Below, piece by piece: positions 26,115 through 34,742 of a stretch of 64,000 nt of DNA. Location of the stretch: contig NZ_KB894571.1 of NCBI RefSeq assembly GCF_000374525.1, positions 496,001-560,000 of the forward strand, written 5' to 3'. Every line of letters begins with the position of its first letter. Within the stretch, counting starts at the first letter, position 1. Source of the stretch: Amorphus coralli DSM 19760 (GTDB lineage Bacteria; Pseudomonadota; Alphaproteobacteria; Rhizobiales; Amorphaceae). The notes below the pieces were generated by a model. That model saw only the letters and a program-made list of their open reading frames with translations, had not been told where the DNA came from and made no database searches. A program made the position numbers and the translations under genes.

Positions 26115-27089
26115 TCAGCCCTTCTCCTCAACCTCCAGACCGGTGGGCACCGGGACGTTCTCCGGTTCCAGCGTCATGTCGGAATACTGGGCATGGGTTT
26201 CCATCAGCGTCAGGAAGTCCTTCGCCAGGTACTCTTCGGCATCGCCGTGCAGGTTGGCCATGCCGAAATGGTTCTGCAGCGCCTCGCGGGTGGCGACCGT
26301 GGACGGCATCGGCACGCCCAGCTCGCGGCCAGCGGCGAGACCGAGGTCCAGGTCCTTGCGCAGCAGGTAGGGCGTGAAGGTGGTGGTCCAGTCGAGGTTC
26401 ACCATCGCGTTGGACTTGTAGCGGGTGAAGATCGACCCCATCACCGAGTTGTTCATGAAGTCGAGGAAGGCGTGGCGTGGCACACCGGCCTTCTCCGCCA
26501 GCAGCGTGATCTCGATCATGTTCTGGGTCACCACGCCGAGCATGACGTTGTGAGCGATCTTGCAGATGCGGGCGAGCTCGCCCTCGCCGACATAGGAGAC
26601 GCCACGGCCGGCAATGGTGTCGATATAGGGCCGGACCGTCGTGAAGGCGTCCTCCGGCCCCGACGCGACGACGCTCAGCTTGCCCGCCTTCACGCACTTG
26701 CCGTTGCCGGACACCGGGGCGGCCACGAACGCCGCGCCCCGTTCGGCAAGACGGCCGCGGATAGCCTCCGACTCCTCGACCGAGATCGACGAGCAATCCA
26801 CGAAGATCTTCGGCACGCTGCCGTTGGCGCCGGACAACACGCCGTTCTCGCCGAAATAGACCTTCTCCAGATCCGCTCCGGTGGACACCATGGTGAAGAG
26901 CACGTCGACACCGGCGAGATCCGTCGGGCTGTCGACAAGGGTCGCGCCCTTCTCGGCAAGCGGCTCGGCCTTGGCACGGGTGCGGTTCCAGATCTGCACC
27001 GAGTTGCCGGCCTTCACCAGCCGCTCCGCCATCGGGTAGCCCATACGGCCCATTCCGATCCAGCCGATCGTATGCCTGTTGTCCAACAT
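26115..27089 (-). CDS. 3-hydroxyisobutyrate-dehydrogenase-like NAD(P) oxidoreductase
   Basis: A 324-residue beta-hydroxyacid dehydrogenase. The ATG at 27089 follows AAAGGA, and the protein opens with IGWIGMGRMGYPMAERL (Rossmann GxGxMG, near residues 8-24). Other family hallmarks are DCSSISVEESE, the substrate-binding stretch PVSGNGKCVKAGKLSVV (usually PVSGG), and KIAHNVMLGVVTQNMIE with the catalytic Lys. The enzymes oxidise short 3-hydroxyacids such as 3-hydroxyisobutyrate, tartronate semialdehyde or 4-hydroxybutyrate. It is divergent from the LacI-type gene with a LacI operator between them, and is therefore probably part of the same catabolic regulon. Substrate unknown. Confidence 0.85.
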   Translation of the reverse strand: MLDNRHTIGWIGMGRMGYPMAERLVKAGNSVQIWNRTRAKAEPLAEKGATLVDSPTDLAGVDVLFTMVSTGADLEKVYFGENGVLSGANGSVPKIFVDCSSISVEESEAIRGRLAERGAAFVAAPVSGNGKCVKAGKLSVVASGPEDAFTTVRPYIDTIAGRGVSYVGEGELARICKIAHNVMLGVVTQNMIEITLLAEKAGVPRHAFLDFMNNSVMGSIFTRYKSNAMVNLDWTTTFTPYLLRKDLDLGLAAGRELGVPMPSTVATREALQNHFGMANLHGDAEEYLAKDFLTLMETHAQYSDMTLEPENVPVPTGLEVEEKG

Positions 27090-27518
27090 GAGCGGGTCCT
27101 TTCGCAGGAAGTGTTTGGTGTGGATGTCAGGAGTGCGGGAACGCGGCACGGCACCCGGCCGGCCGCAGCCGCCATCGGTCCCGTCGCTGAACGGTCGATC
27201 GCCGAATGGCGCAGGACGCCACTGCTTCGAACCTCATTCCGGCCCTCCCTCGCTGCACGGCGCGACCCGCATTTCCTCGCGCGCGCCGAACCTTCTTGCC
27301 GCCTCGCGCCCCTCCGGCATGGAGGCCGCGTCAGCCGCTTATGCAATCGTTTGCATATCGGTGCCATATCGTGGGCCCGATTGCAACCGCCCCTTGCCCG
27401 CGCTTTTGGTTTTCCGCGCACGCCGAAACACCGCCCATGCCGTTTTCGCCCGCGAATCGGCGTGTTATGCCAGTATGATCAGACGAGATGGGCCGCCCGG
27501 GCGGCGACGAGGACGAGA
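27090..27518. promoter_or_regulatory. Divergent control region of LacI regulator and dehydrogenase
   Basis: A 429-bp gap. The LacI reading frame continues through it, but the composition is non-coding and no LacI-like residues appear before 27519. It holds one clear LacI-type operator (27342-27355), 253 bp from the dehydrogenase start and 164 bp from the regulator start, and little else that can be assigned. Confidence 0.55.
27342..27355. promoter_or_regulatory. LacI-family operator O3
   Basis: TGCAATCGTTTGCA is flanked by A and T, extending the dyad to ATGCAATCGTTTGCAT. It is the exact reverse complement of O1 (18516-18529). It lies between the LacI-type gene and the divergent dehydrogenase gene, suggesting autoregulation and control of both. 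Confidence 0.78.
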
Positions 27519-28637
27519 ATGGCTAAGGGCCGGGTAAAGCTTAAGGATGTCGCGGCGGCAGCGGGTGTGCATGCGTCCACCGTGTCGCGGGCGCTCGACC
27601 CCAAGACCCGGCACCTGATCACGGACTCCCTCGCCGAGCGCATCACCCGGATCGCCAGCGAGCTTCAGTACAGGCCGAACTCCATCGCCTCCAGCCTGAG
27701 GACCCAGCAGTCGATGACCATCGGCGTGCTGGTCCCCGACATCACCAACATGATCTTTCCGCCGATCCTGCGCGGTATCGAGGACACGCTCGCCCAGCAG
27801 GGTTACGTGCCGATCATCGCCAACACCGACTCCGACCCGGTGAAGGAGCGGACGCTGATGGACATCATGCGCGCCCGCGGCGTCGACGGACTGATCCTCG
27901 CCAGCGCCCAGCGCCAGGATGCCGCCATCGTCCAGGCCATGGAGGACGGCATCCCGGTCGTCACCGTGAACCGGATGATCGACGATGAGCGGGTGTCCTA
28001 CGTCATCAACAACGAGACCGGCGGCCTCGCCCTGGCGGTCGACCACATCGTCGAGCTCGGGCACCGCACCGTCGCCCACCTCGCCGGGCCGCAGCGCCTC
28101 TCCACCGGCCTGTTTCGCTACTACGGCTTCTGCCGGGCAGCGAAGAAGCACCGCCTGCGCAAATGGCGCGACCTGATCGGCTTCGCCGGTGCTTTCAACG
28201 AGGAGAGTGGCCGCGAGGGCTGCCTGGAGCTGCTCGACAGGGGCATTCCGTTCACCGCCCTGATTACCGCCAACGACCGGCTCGCCATCGGCGCGCTGCA
28301 GGCCCTCTCCATACGGGGCATCAAGGTGCCGGAGGAAGTCTCGGTCACCGGCTACAACGACATGCCATTTGCCGACATGACCACTCCGCCGCTGACCACC
28401 GTCCGCATCCAGACCTACGAGGCGGGCCGGCGCGCCGCGGAGATCATCCTGGAGCGGCTCGGCGCCGAGCGCGGCACCCTGCCCGCCGTCCACGAGGTTC
28501 TCGAGGTCGAGATGGTTCCCCGGCAGACCACCGGACCGGTTCCGGCCACGATCAACGAGACGATCTTCGGCCCGCGCGGGGATACCCCCTCCGCCGGCCG
28601 CAGCGCGGACATTGCGGCGTCTGAAACGGACCGCTGA
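27519..28637 (+). CDS. LacI-family transcriptional regulator
   Basis: A 372-residue repressor. The ATG at 27519 is chosen because the LacI DNA-binding domain begins there: LKDVAAAAGVHASTVSRAL (helix-turn-helix, about residues 7-25), then the hinge region QYRPNSIASSLR. From about residue 65 to 340 there is a periplasmic-binding-like effector domain with TIGVLVPDITNMIFPPILRG, GVDGLILAS, TANDRLAIGALQAL and VSVTGYNDMPFADM. The ligand is unknown. Four TGCAATCGATTGCA-type palindromes in the window, one of them upstream of this gene, are the natural candidates for its operators. It is convergent with the last gene of the 37102-28644 operon, which it probably controls. Confidence 0.93.
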   Translation: MAKGRVKLKDVAAAAGVHASTVSRALDPKTRHLITDSLAERITRIASELQYRPNSIASSLRTQQSMTIGVLVPDITNMIFPPILRGIEDTLAQQGYVPIIANTDSDPVKERTLMDIMRARGVDGLILASAQRQDAAIVQAMEDGIPVVTVNRMIDDERVSYVINNETGGLALAVDHIVELGHRTVAHLAGPQRLSTGLFRYYGFCRAAKKHRLRKWRDLIGFAGAFNEESGREGCLELLDRGIPFTALITANDRLAIGALQALSIRGIKVPEEVSVTGYNDMPFADMTTPPLTTVRIQTYEAGRRAAEIILERLGAERGTLPAVHEVLEVEMVPRQTTGPVPATINETIFGPRGDTPSAGRSADIAASETDR

Positions 28638-28643
28638 ACCCCG

Positions 28644-29081
28644 CTACTGCTCCAGGAGCGCGCGCGCCGAGTCCACCGCCATTTCCGGAAAGGCCGGCAG
28701 CGCGGGATCCATGCTCGTCCAGTCCAGCGCCCGGCTGGCATAGATGATCAGGTTCGGCGACAGCGCGTTGGGATCGTCTAGGCTGGAGGCGCGGATGTGC
28801 ACGCTGCCCGCCCGCACCGCATAGCGCGCCACGATGTGCGACCCGCACGTCGGGCAGAAGCTGCGCTCGACCGAAAGACCGGTTTCGCCGACCCTGCGGA
28901 AGGTCGTGACCGAGCCTGTCAGGTGAAAGGCGGCCTCATCCACCACCACATGCGTCGTGTGTCCGGTGCCGCTGGACCGGCGGCAGTCCTCGCAATGGCA
29001 ATGCGCGACGAGGCGGGGCGGATCGGTGCATTCGTACCGCACCGCACCACAGGCGCACCCGCCGCTGAAGCCTTCGTTCAT
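28644..29081 (-). CDS. GFA-family zinc protein (glutathione-dependent formaldehyde-activating-like)
   Basis: A 145-residue small zinc protein. Cysteine pairs typical of the GFA/CENP-V fold (PF04828) are GGCACGAVRYE near 7-17, HCHCEDCRRSSG (28-39) and FCPTCGSHI (75-83). Some members were linked to glutathione-formaldehyde adducts, but most have no proven activity. The ATG at 29081 is chosen because an upstream open stretch to 30491 is the antisense-like shadow of the FAD gene in another frame. It is the last gene of the minus-strand catabolic operon, 152 bp after the FAD oxidoreductase, and its stop lies 6 bp from that of the convergent LacI gene. Membership of the operon is likely but not certain given the gap. 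Confidence 0.8.
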   Translation of the reverse strand: MNEGFSGGCACGAVRYECTDPPRLVAHCHCEDCRRSSGTGHTTHVVVDEAAFHLTGSVTTFRRVGETGLSVERSFCPTCGSHIVARYAVRAGSVHIRASSLDDPNALSPNLIIYASRALDWTSMDPALPAFPEMAVDSARALLEQ

Positions 29082-29233
29082 GTCGATTCGATCTCCCGAA
29101 CCGCCCGGCCATTGGCTTCGGCGGTCATCGCCGCCCACGTCAGGTGCGAGCGGCCATCCGACATCGTAGCGAACGCATCGGGAAAAAGCGCGCGGGTTTT
29201 TCGCACTGCGCCATTGGCGCTGAGCCGGCCCGC

Positions 29234-30808
29234 CTATCCGGCGGGAAACGGCATCCCGAGGTCGGAAAGCAGCACCATGGCAGCGTTGCGGCCGGGTCCG
29301 CCGGACACCGAGCCGCCGGGATGGGTCGTTGCCCCGGTCTGGTAAAGCCCTTCGATGGGCATCCGGTGCTGGGCCCAGCCGGCGACCGGCCGCAGCCCCC
29401 CGGCCTGGGCCGGGATCTGCGCGCCGCCATGACAGGAGCCGTGCCAGTTGTGCGGATTGAGCCGCTCCAGGTCGAGCGGGCTCTTCACGTGGCGGCCCAG
29501 GATCGTCTCGTCGGTCAGCGCCGGCGAGAAGCGCTGCAACTGGCGCAAATTGGCCAACGCCACGTCCTCCTTGAGGGCGTCCCACCGGTCCGCGCCCTCG
29601 GCGAGGTCGTAGGGATGGAAGCCGACCACCTTCACCGTGTGGCAGCCGTCCGGCGCGCGCGACGGATCGGCACTTGTCGAGCACATGACCAGGAGCGGCG
29701 GATCGTCCGTGTTGACCCGGCCGCGCGCCACGTCCGAGCCCACCTGTAGCGCCCGGTCGACGCTCGGCATGACGCCGACCGCCGAGGGCCGCAGGGTCTC
29801 GCCGCCCACCTCGAATTCGAGCGGAACGGTCGAGGCGTAGTGCGCGGCGAACATGGCGATGCCGCTCTGCCAGCTGTCGACGGCCTCCCGGAAGGCGCCG
29901 GGCCAGGCCTCGTCGGACGCCATGCCCAGGAGGTCCTTCACGTGGATCGTCGAGACCACCGCCCTGCGGGCGCGATGCACCGAGCCGTCGGCGCATTCGA
30001 CGCCGACGCAGCGGCCGTTCTCCACGATGAGACGCTTCACCCAGGAATTGGTGCGGATCGCGCCGCCGTTCGCCTCGATGTAGCCGGTGAGCGCGTCGGG
30101 CAGCGCGGCCGAGCCGCCGCGCGGCAGCGTCCAGCTCCATCTCTGCCGTCCAGCCACCAGCGAATAGGCGAGCCGGCCGGACATGGCCTGTTCCGGCGGC
30201 ACCATGGTCATCATGGCCATCCACAGCAGGAAGGCGCGCACCCGCTCGTGCTCGAAGGTGCCGCGGATGATGTCCCAGGCCGACAGGGCGATGCGTTTCT
30301 GCCAGATCGCACCGTCGGGATGCTCGGCGAGCCGTTCGGCCAGCGACGGGCCGAAGCCGATCGGCGTGTAGCTCGCCGCCGAGAAGATCGGCGCGACGGC
30401 CTGGTACTCCGCGATGAAGCGTTTGTAGGAAGCGGCGTCGCTCTCGGAGAACCGGGCGAACTCCGCCGCGGTGCGCTCGATGTCGCGCCACTGGGTGATG
30501 GATGTGCCGTCGTCAAACGGCATGTGCACCACGGGATCCGGCAGGATGTAGTCGAGCCCGTAGTCGCCGAGCGGCAGCTCGCCATCCCTCAGGATGGGGC
30601 TCGCCTGGATCAGGTTGTGCGCGGTGGAACAGGTGTCGTGCCGGAAGCCCGGCAGCGTCACCTCGTCGGTGGCGGTGTTGCCGCCCACCGCCTTTTGGCC
30701 TTCCAGCACCAGGCAGGACAGGCCGGCCTTGGCCAGGTAGGCCGCGGTGATGAGGCTGTTGTGGCCACCCCCCGCAACGACGATGTCGAACTCTGCGGTG
30801 TCGGCCAT
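29234..30808 (-). CDS. Phytoene-desaturase-like FAD-dependent oxidoreductase
   Basis: A 524-residue flavoprotein. FDIVVAGGGHNSLITAAYLAKAG (residues 7-29) is the FAD dinucleotide-binding motif in the GGGHNSL variant typical of the PYROXD2/CrtI-like group; EGQKAVGGNT follows. The C-terminus has the second FAD contact GLYQTGATTHPGGSVSGGPG. Members desaturate or oxidise C-C or C-N bonds of hydrophobic or amine substrates, and no specific reaction can be deduced. It starts 12 bp after the E2 gene and belongs to the seven-gene catabolic operon. Carotenoid synthesis is not suggested, because no crt partner genes are present. Confidence 0.85.
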   Translation of the reverse strand: MADTAEFDIVVAGGGHNSLITAAYLAKAGLSCLVLEGQKAVGGNTATDEVTLPGFRHDTCSTAHNLIQASPILRDGELPLGDYGLDYILPDPVVHMPFDDGTSITQWRDIERTAAEFARFSESDAASYKRFIAEYQAVAPIFSAASYTPIGFGPSLAERLAEHPDGAIWQKRIALSAWDIIRGTFEHERVRAFLLWMAMMTMVPPEQAMSGRLAYSLVAGRQRWSWTLPRGGSAALPDALTGYIEANGGAIRTNSWVKRLIVENGRCVGVECADGSVHRARRAVVSTIHVKDLLGMASDEAWPGAFREAVDSWQSGIAMFAAHYASTVPLEFEVGGETLRPSAVGVMPSVDRALQVGSDVARGRVNTDDPPLLVMCSTSADPSRAPDGCHTVKVVGFHPYDLAEGADRWDALKEDVALANLRQLQRFSPALTDETILGRHVKSPLDLERLNPHNWHGSCHGGAQIPAQAGGLRPVAGWAQHRMPIEGLYQTGATTHPGGSVSGGPGRNAAMVLLSDLGMPFPAG

Positions 30809-30820
30809 GTCGCCCTCGCC

Positions 30821-32194
30821 CTAGCCGATCTCGGCCTGCCAGTCGCGCCGCTCCAGGAGCTCCTTCAGCCGCGACAGGTAGGCGGCCGAGTAGGCGCCGT
30901 CGAAGGCCCGGTGGTCGAAGCTCTGGACCAGCATGCCCACCGGGCGCGGCACGATGACGTCGGAGCCATCCACGTCGATCACCACCGGCTTCTTGATGAT
31001 CGCGTCCATGGACAGGATCGCGGCGTTGCCGGGATTGATGATCGGAGTGGTGAAGGTCGTGCCGAACGAGCCGTTGTTGGTGATGGCGTAGGTGGCGCCC
31101 TCGAAATCGTCCGGGCCGAGCTCGCCGTTGCGCGCTCGCTTCACCAGCCGGTCGATCTGCTTGGCGATCCCGGAGAGCGACAGGTCGTCGACATTCTTGA
31201 GGACCGGCACCACCAGCCCGTCATGGGAGAGATCGATGGCGATGCCGAGATTGATCGCCTTGCGGACGACCAGCCCGTCCTCCGAATAGGCCGAATTGAC
31301 CTTCGGGAACTCGGCCAGCGCAATCGCCACGGCCCGGGCCACGAAGGGCAGGAAGGTCAGCGACACGCCGTGGCGCTCCCGGAACGCCTCCTTGGCGCCA
31401 CGCCGCGCCCTGTCGACGGCGGCGAAGTCGATCTCCATGCCCTGGCTGACGTGCGGCATGGCCTGCCACACCCCACCCAGCGCCTTGGCGGTGGTCCGCC
31501 GGATCCGGTTGAACGCAACCACCTCGTCGCCAGGCTGGTGCGACACGGGCGGAGCCTGCACCGGCGCCAGCGACCGGCCAGCGGACGCGGCACCCCCGGC
31601 CTGCCCCACGCCCTGCTCCATCGCCGCGATCACGTCCTTCTTGGAGATGCGCTTGCCCGGGGCGCGCGCCGCAAGCGCGGACAGATCGATGCCGTTCTGC
31701 TTGATCAGCCGGCGCGCGAGCGGCGTCAGCCTGACGCCCTCCGGTCCCTCCGCCGGGCCGAAGGAGCCCTCCGGTGCCTGCACCGGGCGGAACGGGTCGA
31801 GCCGCTCCTCGGCCGGGCCGGTCGGTGCACGCTTTGCCGGCGCGGCGGCCCCGTTGCCGGCCTTCGCGGCGGGCTTCGGCGCCGGCGCCTCGGGCTTGGC
31901 TTCGGCCGGTGTCTCCGCCTTGGCGGGGGCAGGCGTCTTCGCCGGCGCCTCAACCTTGGTGCCCGCCTCGCCGATCACCGCCACCACGGCCCCCACGGGG
32001 GCGGTCTCGCCGGACCCGACATGGACCGCGAGTAGCACGCCGCCCTCGGTCGCCTGCACCTCCATCGCGACCTTGTCGGTCTCGATCTCGAACAGATTGT
32101 CGCCCGGTGCGACTGCATCGCCCACCGACTTGAACCACGTCGACACGGTGCCCTCGGTCACCGTCTCGCCGATCTGCGGCATCAGAACATCCAT
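30821..32194 (-). CDS. Dihydrolipoamide acyltransferase E2 of a 2-oxoacid dehydrogenase
   Basis: A 457-residue E2 core enzyme. It has one lipoyl domain (residues 1-76) with lipoylated Lys41 in IETDKVAMEVQ, an Ala/Pro/Lys-rich flexible linker (about 80-125), a peripheral-subunit-binding domain (about 150-192, TPLARRLIKQNGIDLS...GKRISKKDV), and a catalytic acyltransferase domain (about 225-457) ending in the active-site SFDHRAFDGAYSA. It transfers the acyl group made by the upstream E1alpha/E1beta to CoA. It sits 31 bp after the aldehyde dehydrogenase in the same operon. No E3 gene is in the window, so a lipoamide dehydrogenase encoded elsewhere must serve it. The acyl substrate (pyruvate-, acetoin- or branched-chain-type) is undetermined. 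Confidence 0.92.
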   Translation of the reverse strand: MDVLMPQIGETVTEGTVSTWFKSVGDAVAPGDNLFEIETDKVAMEVQATEGGVLLAVHVGSGETAPVGAVVAVIGEAGTKVEAPAKTPAPAKAETPAEAKPEAPAPKPAAKAGNGAAAPAKRAPTGPAEERLDPFRPVQAPEGSFGPAEGPEGVRLTPLARRLIKQNGIDLSALAARAPGKRISKKDVIAAMEQGVGQAGGAASAGRSLAPVQAPPVSHQPGDEVVAFNRIRRTTAKALGGVWQAMPHVSQGMEIDFAAVDRARRGAKEAFRERHGVSLTFLPFVARAVAIALAEFPKVNSAYSEDGLVVRKAINLGIAIDLSHDGLVVPVLKNVDDLSLSGIAKQIDRLVKRARNGELGPDDFEGATYAITNNGSFGTTFTTPIINPGNAAILSMDAIIKKPVVIDVDGSDVIVPRPVGMLVQSFDHRAFDGAYSAAYLSRLKELLERRDWQAEIG

Positions 32195-32225
32195 GGCGGC
32201 CTCCCCGTCGCTTATTGTGTTCGGC

Positions 32226-33677
32226 TCACCATTCCACCGAGACGTACTGGGTCTCGAGGAACTCCATCAGGCCTTCGTGGCCGCCCTCGCGGCCGATGCC
32301 GGACTGCTTCATGCCGCCGAACGGCGCCGCCGGATCGGAGACAAGGCCGCGATTGAGGCCGACCATGCCGAAATCGAGGCGCTCGGCGAGCGCCAGCCCC
32401 TTCGGCACATCCTGCGTGTAGAGGTAGGCGACGAGGCCGTACTCGGTGTCGTTGGCGCGGCGCACCAGCTCCTCGTCGTCGGAATAGCGCAGCAGCGCCG
32501 CCACCGGACCGAAGATCTCCTCGTTCATCAGCTCCGCGTTGTCGCTGACATCGGTGAGCACCGTCGGCGGATAGAAGAAGCCCGGCCCCTCCGGCAGCGT
32601 GCCGCCAGTGGTCACCTTGGCGCCCTTGGAGGTGGCGTCCTCCACCAGCGAAACCACCTTCTCACGGGTCGACTTGTTGACCAGCGATCCGACGGTGACG
32701 CCCTCGTCGAGGCCGTAGCCCATCTTCATGGCCGCCATCTTGGCCGTCAGCTTCTCCGCGAAGGCGTCGTAGACGGCGTCGTGGATGAAGAACCGGTTCG
32801 CCGCCGTGCAGGCTTCGCCGAGATTGCGCATCTTGGCCAGGATCGCCCCGTCGGTGGCCGCATCCAGGTCGGCATCCTCGCGCACGATGAACGGCGCGTT
32901 GCCGCCGAGCTCCATGGCCGGGTTGACGATGTTGCGGGCCGCGCTCTGCAAGAGCGTCCGCCCCACCTCTGTGGAGCCGGTGAAGGACACCACCCGGACG
33001 CGCGGATCGCCGAGCATGGCATCGGCGACGGCGCCCGAGCGGCGCGACGGCAGGACGTTGACCACTCCCTTCGGCACGCCCGCCTCTTCCAGGAGCGGCA
33101 TCAGTGCCAGCATGGTCAGCGGCGTTTCCGACGCCGGCTTGATGATCACCGGGCAGCCGGCCGCCAGTGCCGGGCCGATCTTCCGGGTGCCCATCGCGGC
33201 CGGATAGTTCCACGGCGTCACCAGGAGACCGATTCCGGCCGGCTTGTGATGCACCAGGATCCGGGCGCCGGTGGTCGGCGAGCGCATGACCTCGCCGATG
33301 TTGCGCACCGCCTCCTCGGCGTACCACCGGAAGAACTCCGCGGCATAGGCGATCTCGCTCTGGGAATCCGGCAGCGCCTTGCCGTTCTCCAGCGTGATCA
33401 GCCGGGCCAGCCGGTCCTTGTCGGCCATGATGAGATCGTAGGCCTTGCGCAGGATCTCGGCGCGCTCGCGCGGCTTGCGCCCGGCCCAGTCGGCGAACGC
33501 CGCGTCGGCGGCATCCACCGCCGCGAGCGCATCGTCCACGGTGCCGCTCGCCACCGAGGCGATCACCGTTTCCCGAGCCGGGTCGAACACGTCGAAGCGG
33601 CCGCCGTCGGAGGCCTCGCGCCAGGCGCCACCGATATAGAGATCGGTCGGCGCGTCCACCATTGCGTTATTGTCCAC
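32226..33677 (-). CDS. NAD(P)-dependent semialdehyde dehydrogenase (GabD-like)
   Basis: A 483-residue aldehyde dehydrogenase starting at GTG 33677 after GGAGG. It has LVTPWNYPAAMGTRKIGPALAAG (cofactor strand), VSFTGSTEVGRTL, the general-base Glu of MELGGNAPFIV and the catalytic Cys in NLGEACTAANRF (about residue 290). The GEACTAANRF context, the late SDPAAPFGGMKQSGIGREGG and the overall length match succinate-semialdehyde dehydrogenases, so a C4/C5 omega-semialdehyde is the likely substrate. It lies in the catabolic operon between E1beta and E2, an unusual position that links aldehyde oxidation to the 2-oxoacid dehydrogenase step. Confidence 0.88.
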   Translation of the reverse strand: MDNNAMVDAPTDLYIGGAWREASDGGRFDVFDPARETVIASVASGTVDDALAAVDAADAAFADWAGRKPRERAEILRKAYDLIMADKDRLARLITLENGKALPDSQSEIAYAAEFFRWYAEEAVRNIGEVMRSPTTGARILVHHKPAGIGLLVTPWNYPAAMGTRKIGPALAAGCPVIIKPASETPLTMLALMPLLEEAGVPKGVVNVLPSRRSGAVADAMLGDPRVRVVSFTGSTEVGRTLLQSAARNIVNPAMELGGNAPFIVREDADLDAATDGAILAKMRNLGEACTAANRFFIHDAVYDAFAEKLTAKMAAMKMGYGLDEGVTVGSLVNKSTREKVVSLVEDATSKGAKVTTGGTLPEGPGFFYPPTVLTDVSDNAELMNEEIFGPVAALLRYSDDEELVRRANDTEYGLVAYLYTQDVPKGLALAERLDFGMVGLNRGLVSDPAAPFGGMKQSGIGREGGHEGLMEFLETQYVSVEW

Positions 33678-33764
33678 GGGGAAGTCCTCCCTGCTGGCGG
33701 GCGGCAGCGACGGCTTTCCGTCGCGCCTCGGCCCGTTGGCTTCGACTTTGTTGCCCGCCCGGCC

Positions 33765-34742
33765 TCAGCCGAGCGAGGTCCGCACGGTTTCGACGATACG
33801 GGGCACCGTGGGCAGCACGATGTCCTCCAGATTGTCGGCTGCCGGCAGCGGAATGTGCGGCGTGGTGATGCGCACCACGGGGCCGTCGAGATCCCAGAAG
33901 GCCTCATCCGCCACGATGGACGCGATTTCCGCGCCCCAGCCGCAGAGCCGGGGATTCTCCTCCACCGTGAACAGCCGGCCGGTCTTGCCGACCGAGCCGA
34001 GGATGGTCTGGGTGTCGAGGGGAACCAGCGAGCGCAGGTCGATGACCTCGGCCTCGATGCCGTGCTCCCGCGACAGCTCCTCCGCCGCCTGCAGGGCGCG
34101 CGGCACCATCAACGCCAGCGCGCAGATGGTGGCGTCCTTGCCCTCACGCAGCACCTTGGCGGTGCCGAGCGTGTCGACGATCTCGCCGTCCGGCACCTCG
34201 CCCTTCGTCGCGTAGAGCGACTTGTGCTCGAAGAAGATCACCGGGTCCGGATCGCGCACAGCCGCCGCGAGCAGCCCCACCACGTCGGCCGGGGTCGAGG
34301 GTGCCACCACCTTCAGGCCGGGGATCATCATCGCCCAGTTCTCGATGGACTGGGAGTGCTGGGCACCGAAACGCGAGCCCGCCCCGTTCGCGGTGCGCAC
34401 CACCAGCGGGCACTCCAGCTGGCCCGCCGACATGTAGCGCGCCTTCGGGAACTCGTTCGCCACGTAGTCGAAGCAAACCGCCAGGAAGTCGGAGAACATG
34501 ATCTCGGCGATCGGCCGCATGCCGGTCATCGCCGCGCCCATGGCCGCGCCCAGGATCGCCTGCTCGGAGATCGGGCAGTCGCGGACGCGGGTCGGCCCGA
34601 ACTCCTCGTAGAGGCCGACGGTCGCCTTGAACACGCCGCCCGCCTTGGCGACGTCCTCGCCGAGGAAGATGACGCGTTCGTCGTTCTTCAGTTCCTGGGC
34701 GATGCCGCGCGCGACCGCGTCGCGATAGGTCAGTTCCGCCAT
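33765..34742 (-). CDS. 2-oxoacid dehydrogenase E1 beta subunit
   Basis: A 325-residue transketolase-like E1 beta subunit, starting at ATG 34742 (MAELTYRDAVARGIAQELK). EDVAKAGGVFKATVGL, DCPISEQAILGAAMGAAMTG (with the Glu that activates thiamine pyrophosphate), FGAQHSQSIENWAM and VVAPSTPADVVGLL are the standard motifs. It is closest in style to acetoin/pyruvate-dehydrogenase E1 beta. Its start overlaps the E1 alpha stop by 13 bp, as expected for an alpha2-beta2 enzyme. The open frame upstream to 34934 is a shadow of the E1 alpha gene. Confidence 0.93.
   Translation of the reverse strand: MAELTYRDAVARGIAQELKNDERVIFLGEDVAKAGGVFKATVGLYEEFGPTRVRDCPISEQAILGAAMGAAMTGMRPIAEIMFSDFLAVCFDYVANEFPKARYMSAGQLECPLVVRTANGAGSRFGAQHSQSIENWAMMIPGLKVVAPSTPADVVGLLAAAVRDPDPVIFFEHKSLYATKGEVPDGEIVDTLGTAKVLREGKDATICALALMVPRALQAAEELSREHGIEAEVIDLRSLVPLDTQTILGSVGKTGRLFTVEENPRLCGWGAEIASIVADEAFWDLDGPVVRITTPHIPLPAADNLEDIVLPTVPRIVETVRTSLG

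Noticed and set aside
26082-27518. Extension of the LacI protein to 851 residues
   Set aside because: The LacI helix-turn-helix begins just after 27519; upstream residues are antisense to the dehydrogenase gene and its promoter.
29082-30491. Extension of the GFA protein to 615 residues
   Set aside because: The extension is another-frame reading of the FAD oxidoreductase gene; GFA motifs begin only at the ATG at 29081.
29840-32035. 731-codon plus-strand open frame
   Set aside because: Antisense shadow of the FAD oxidoreductase and E2 genes, which have clear motifs.
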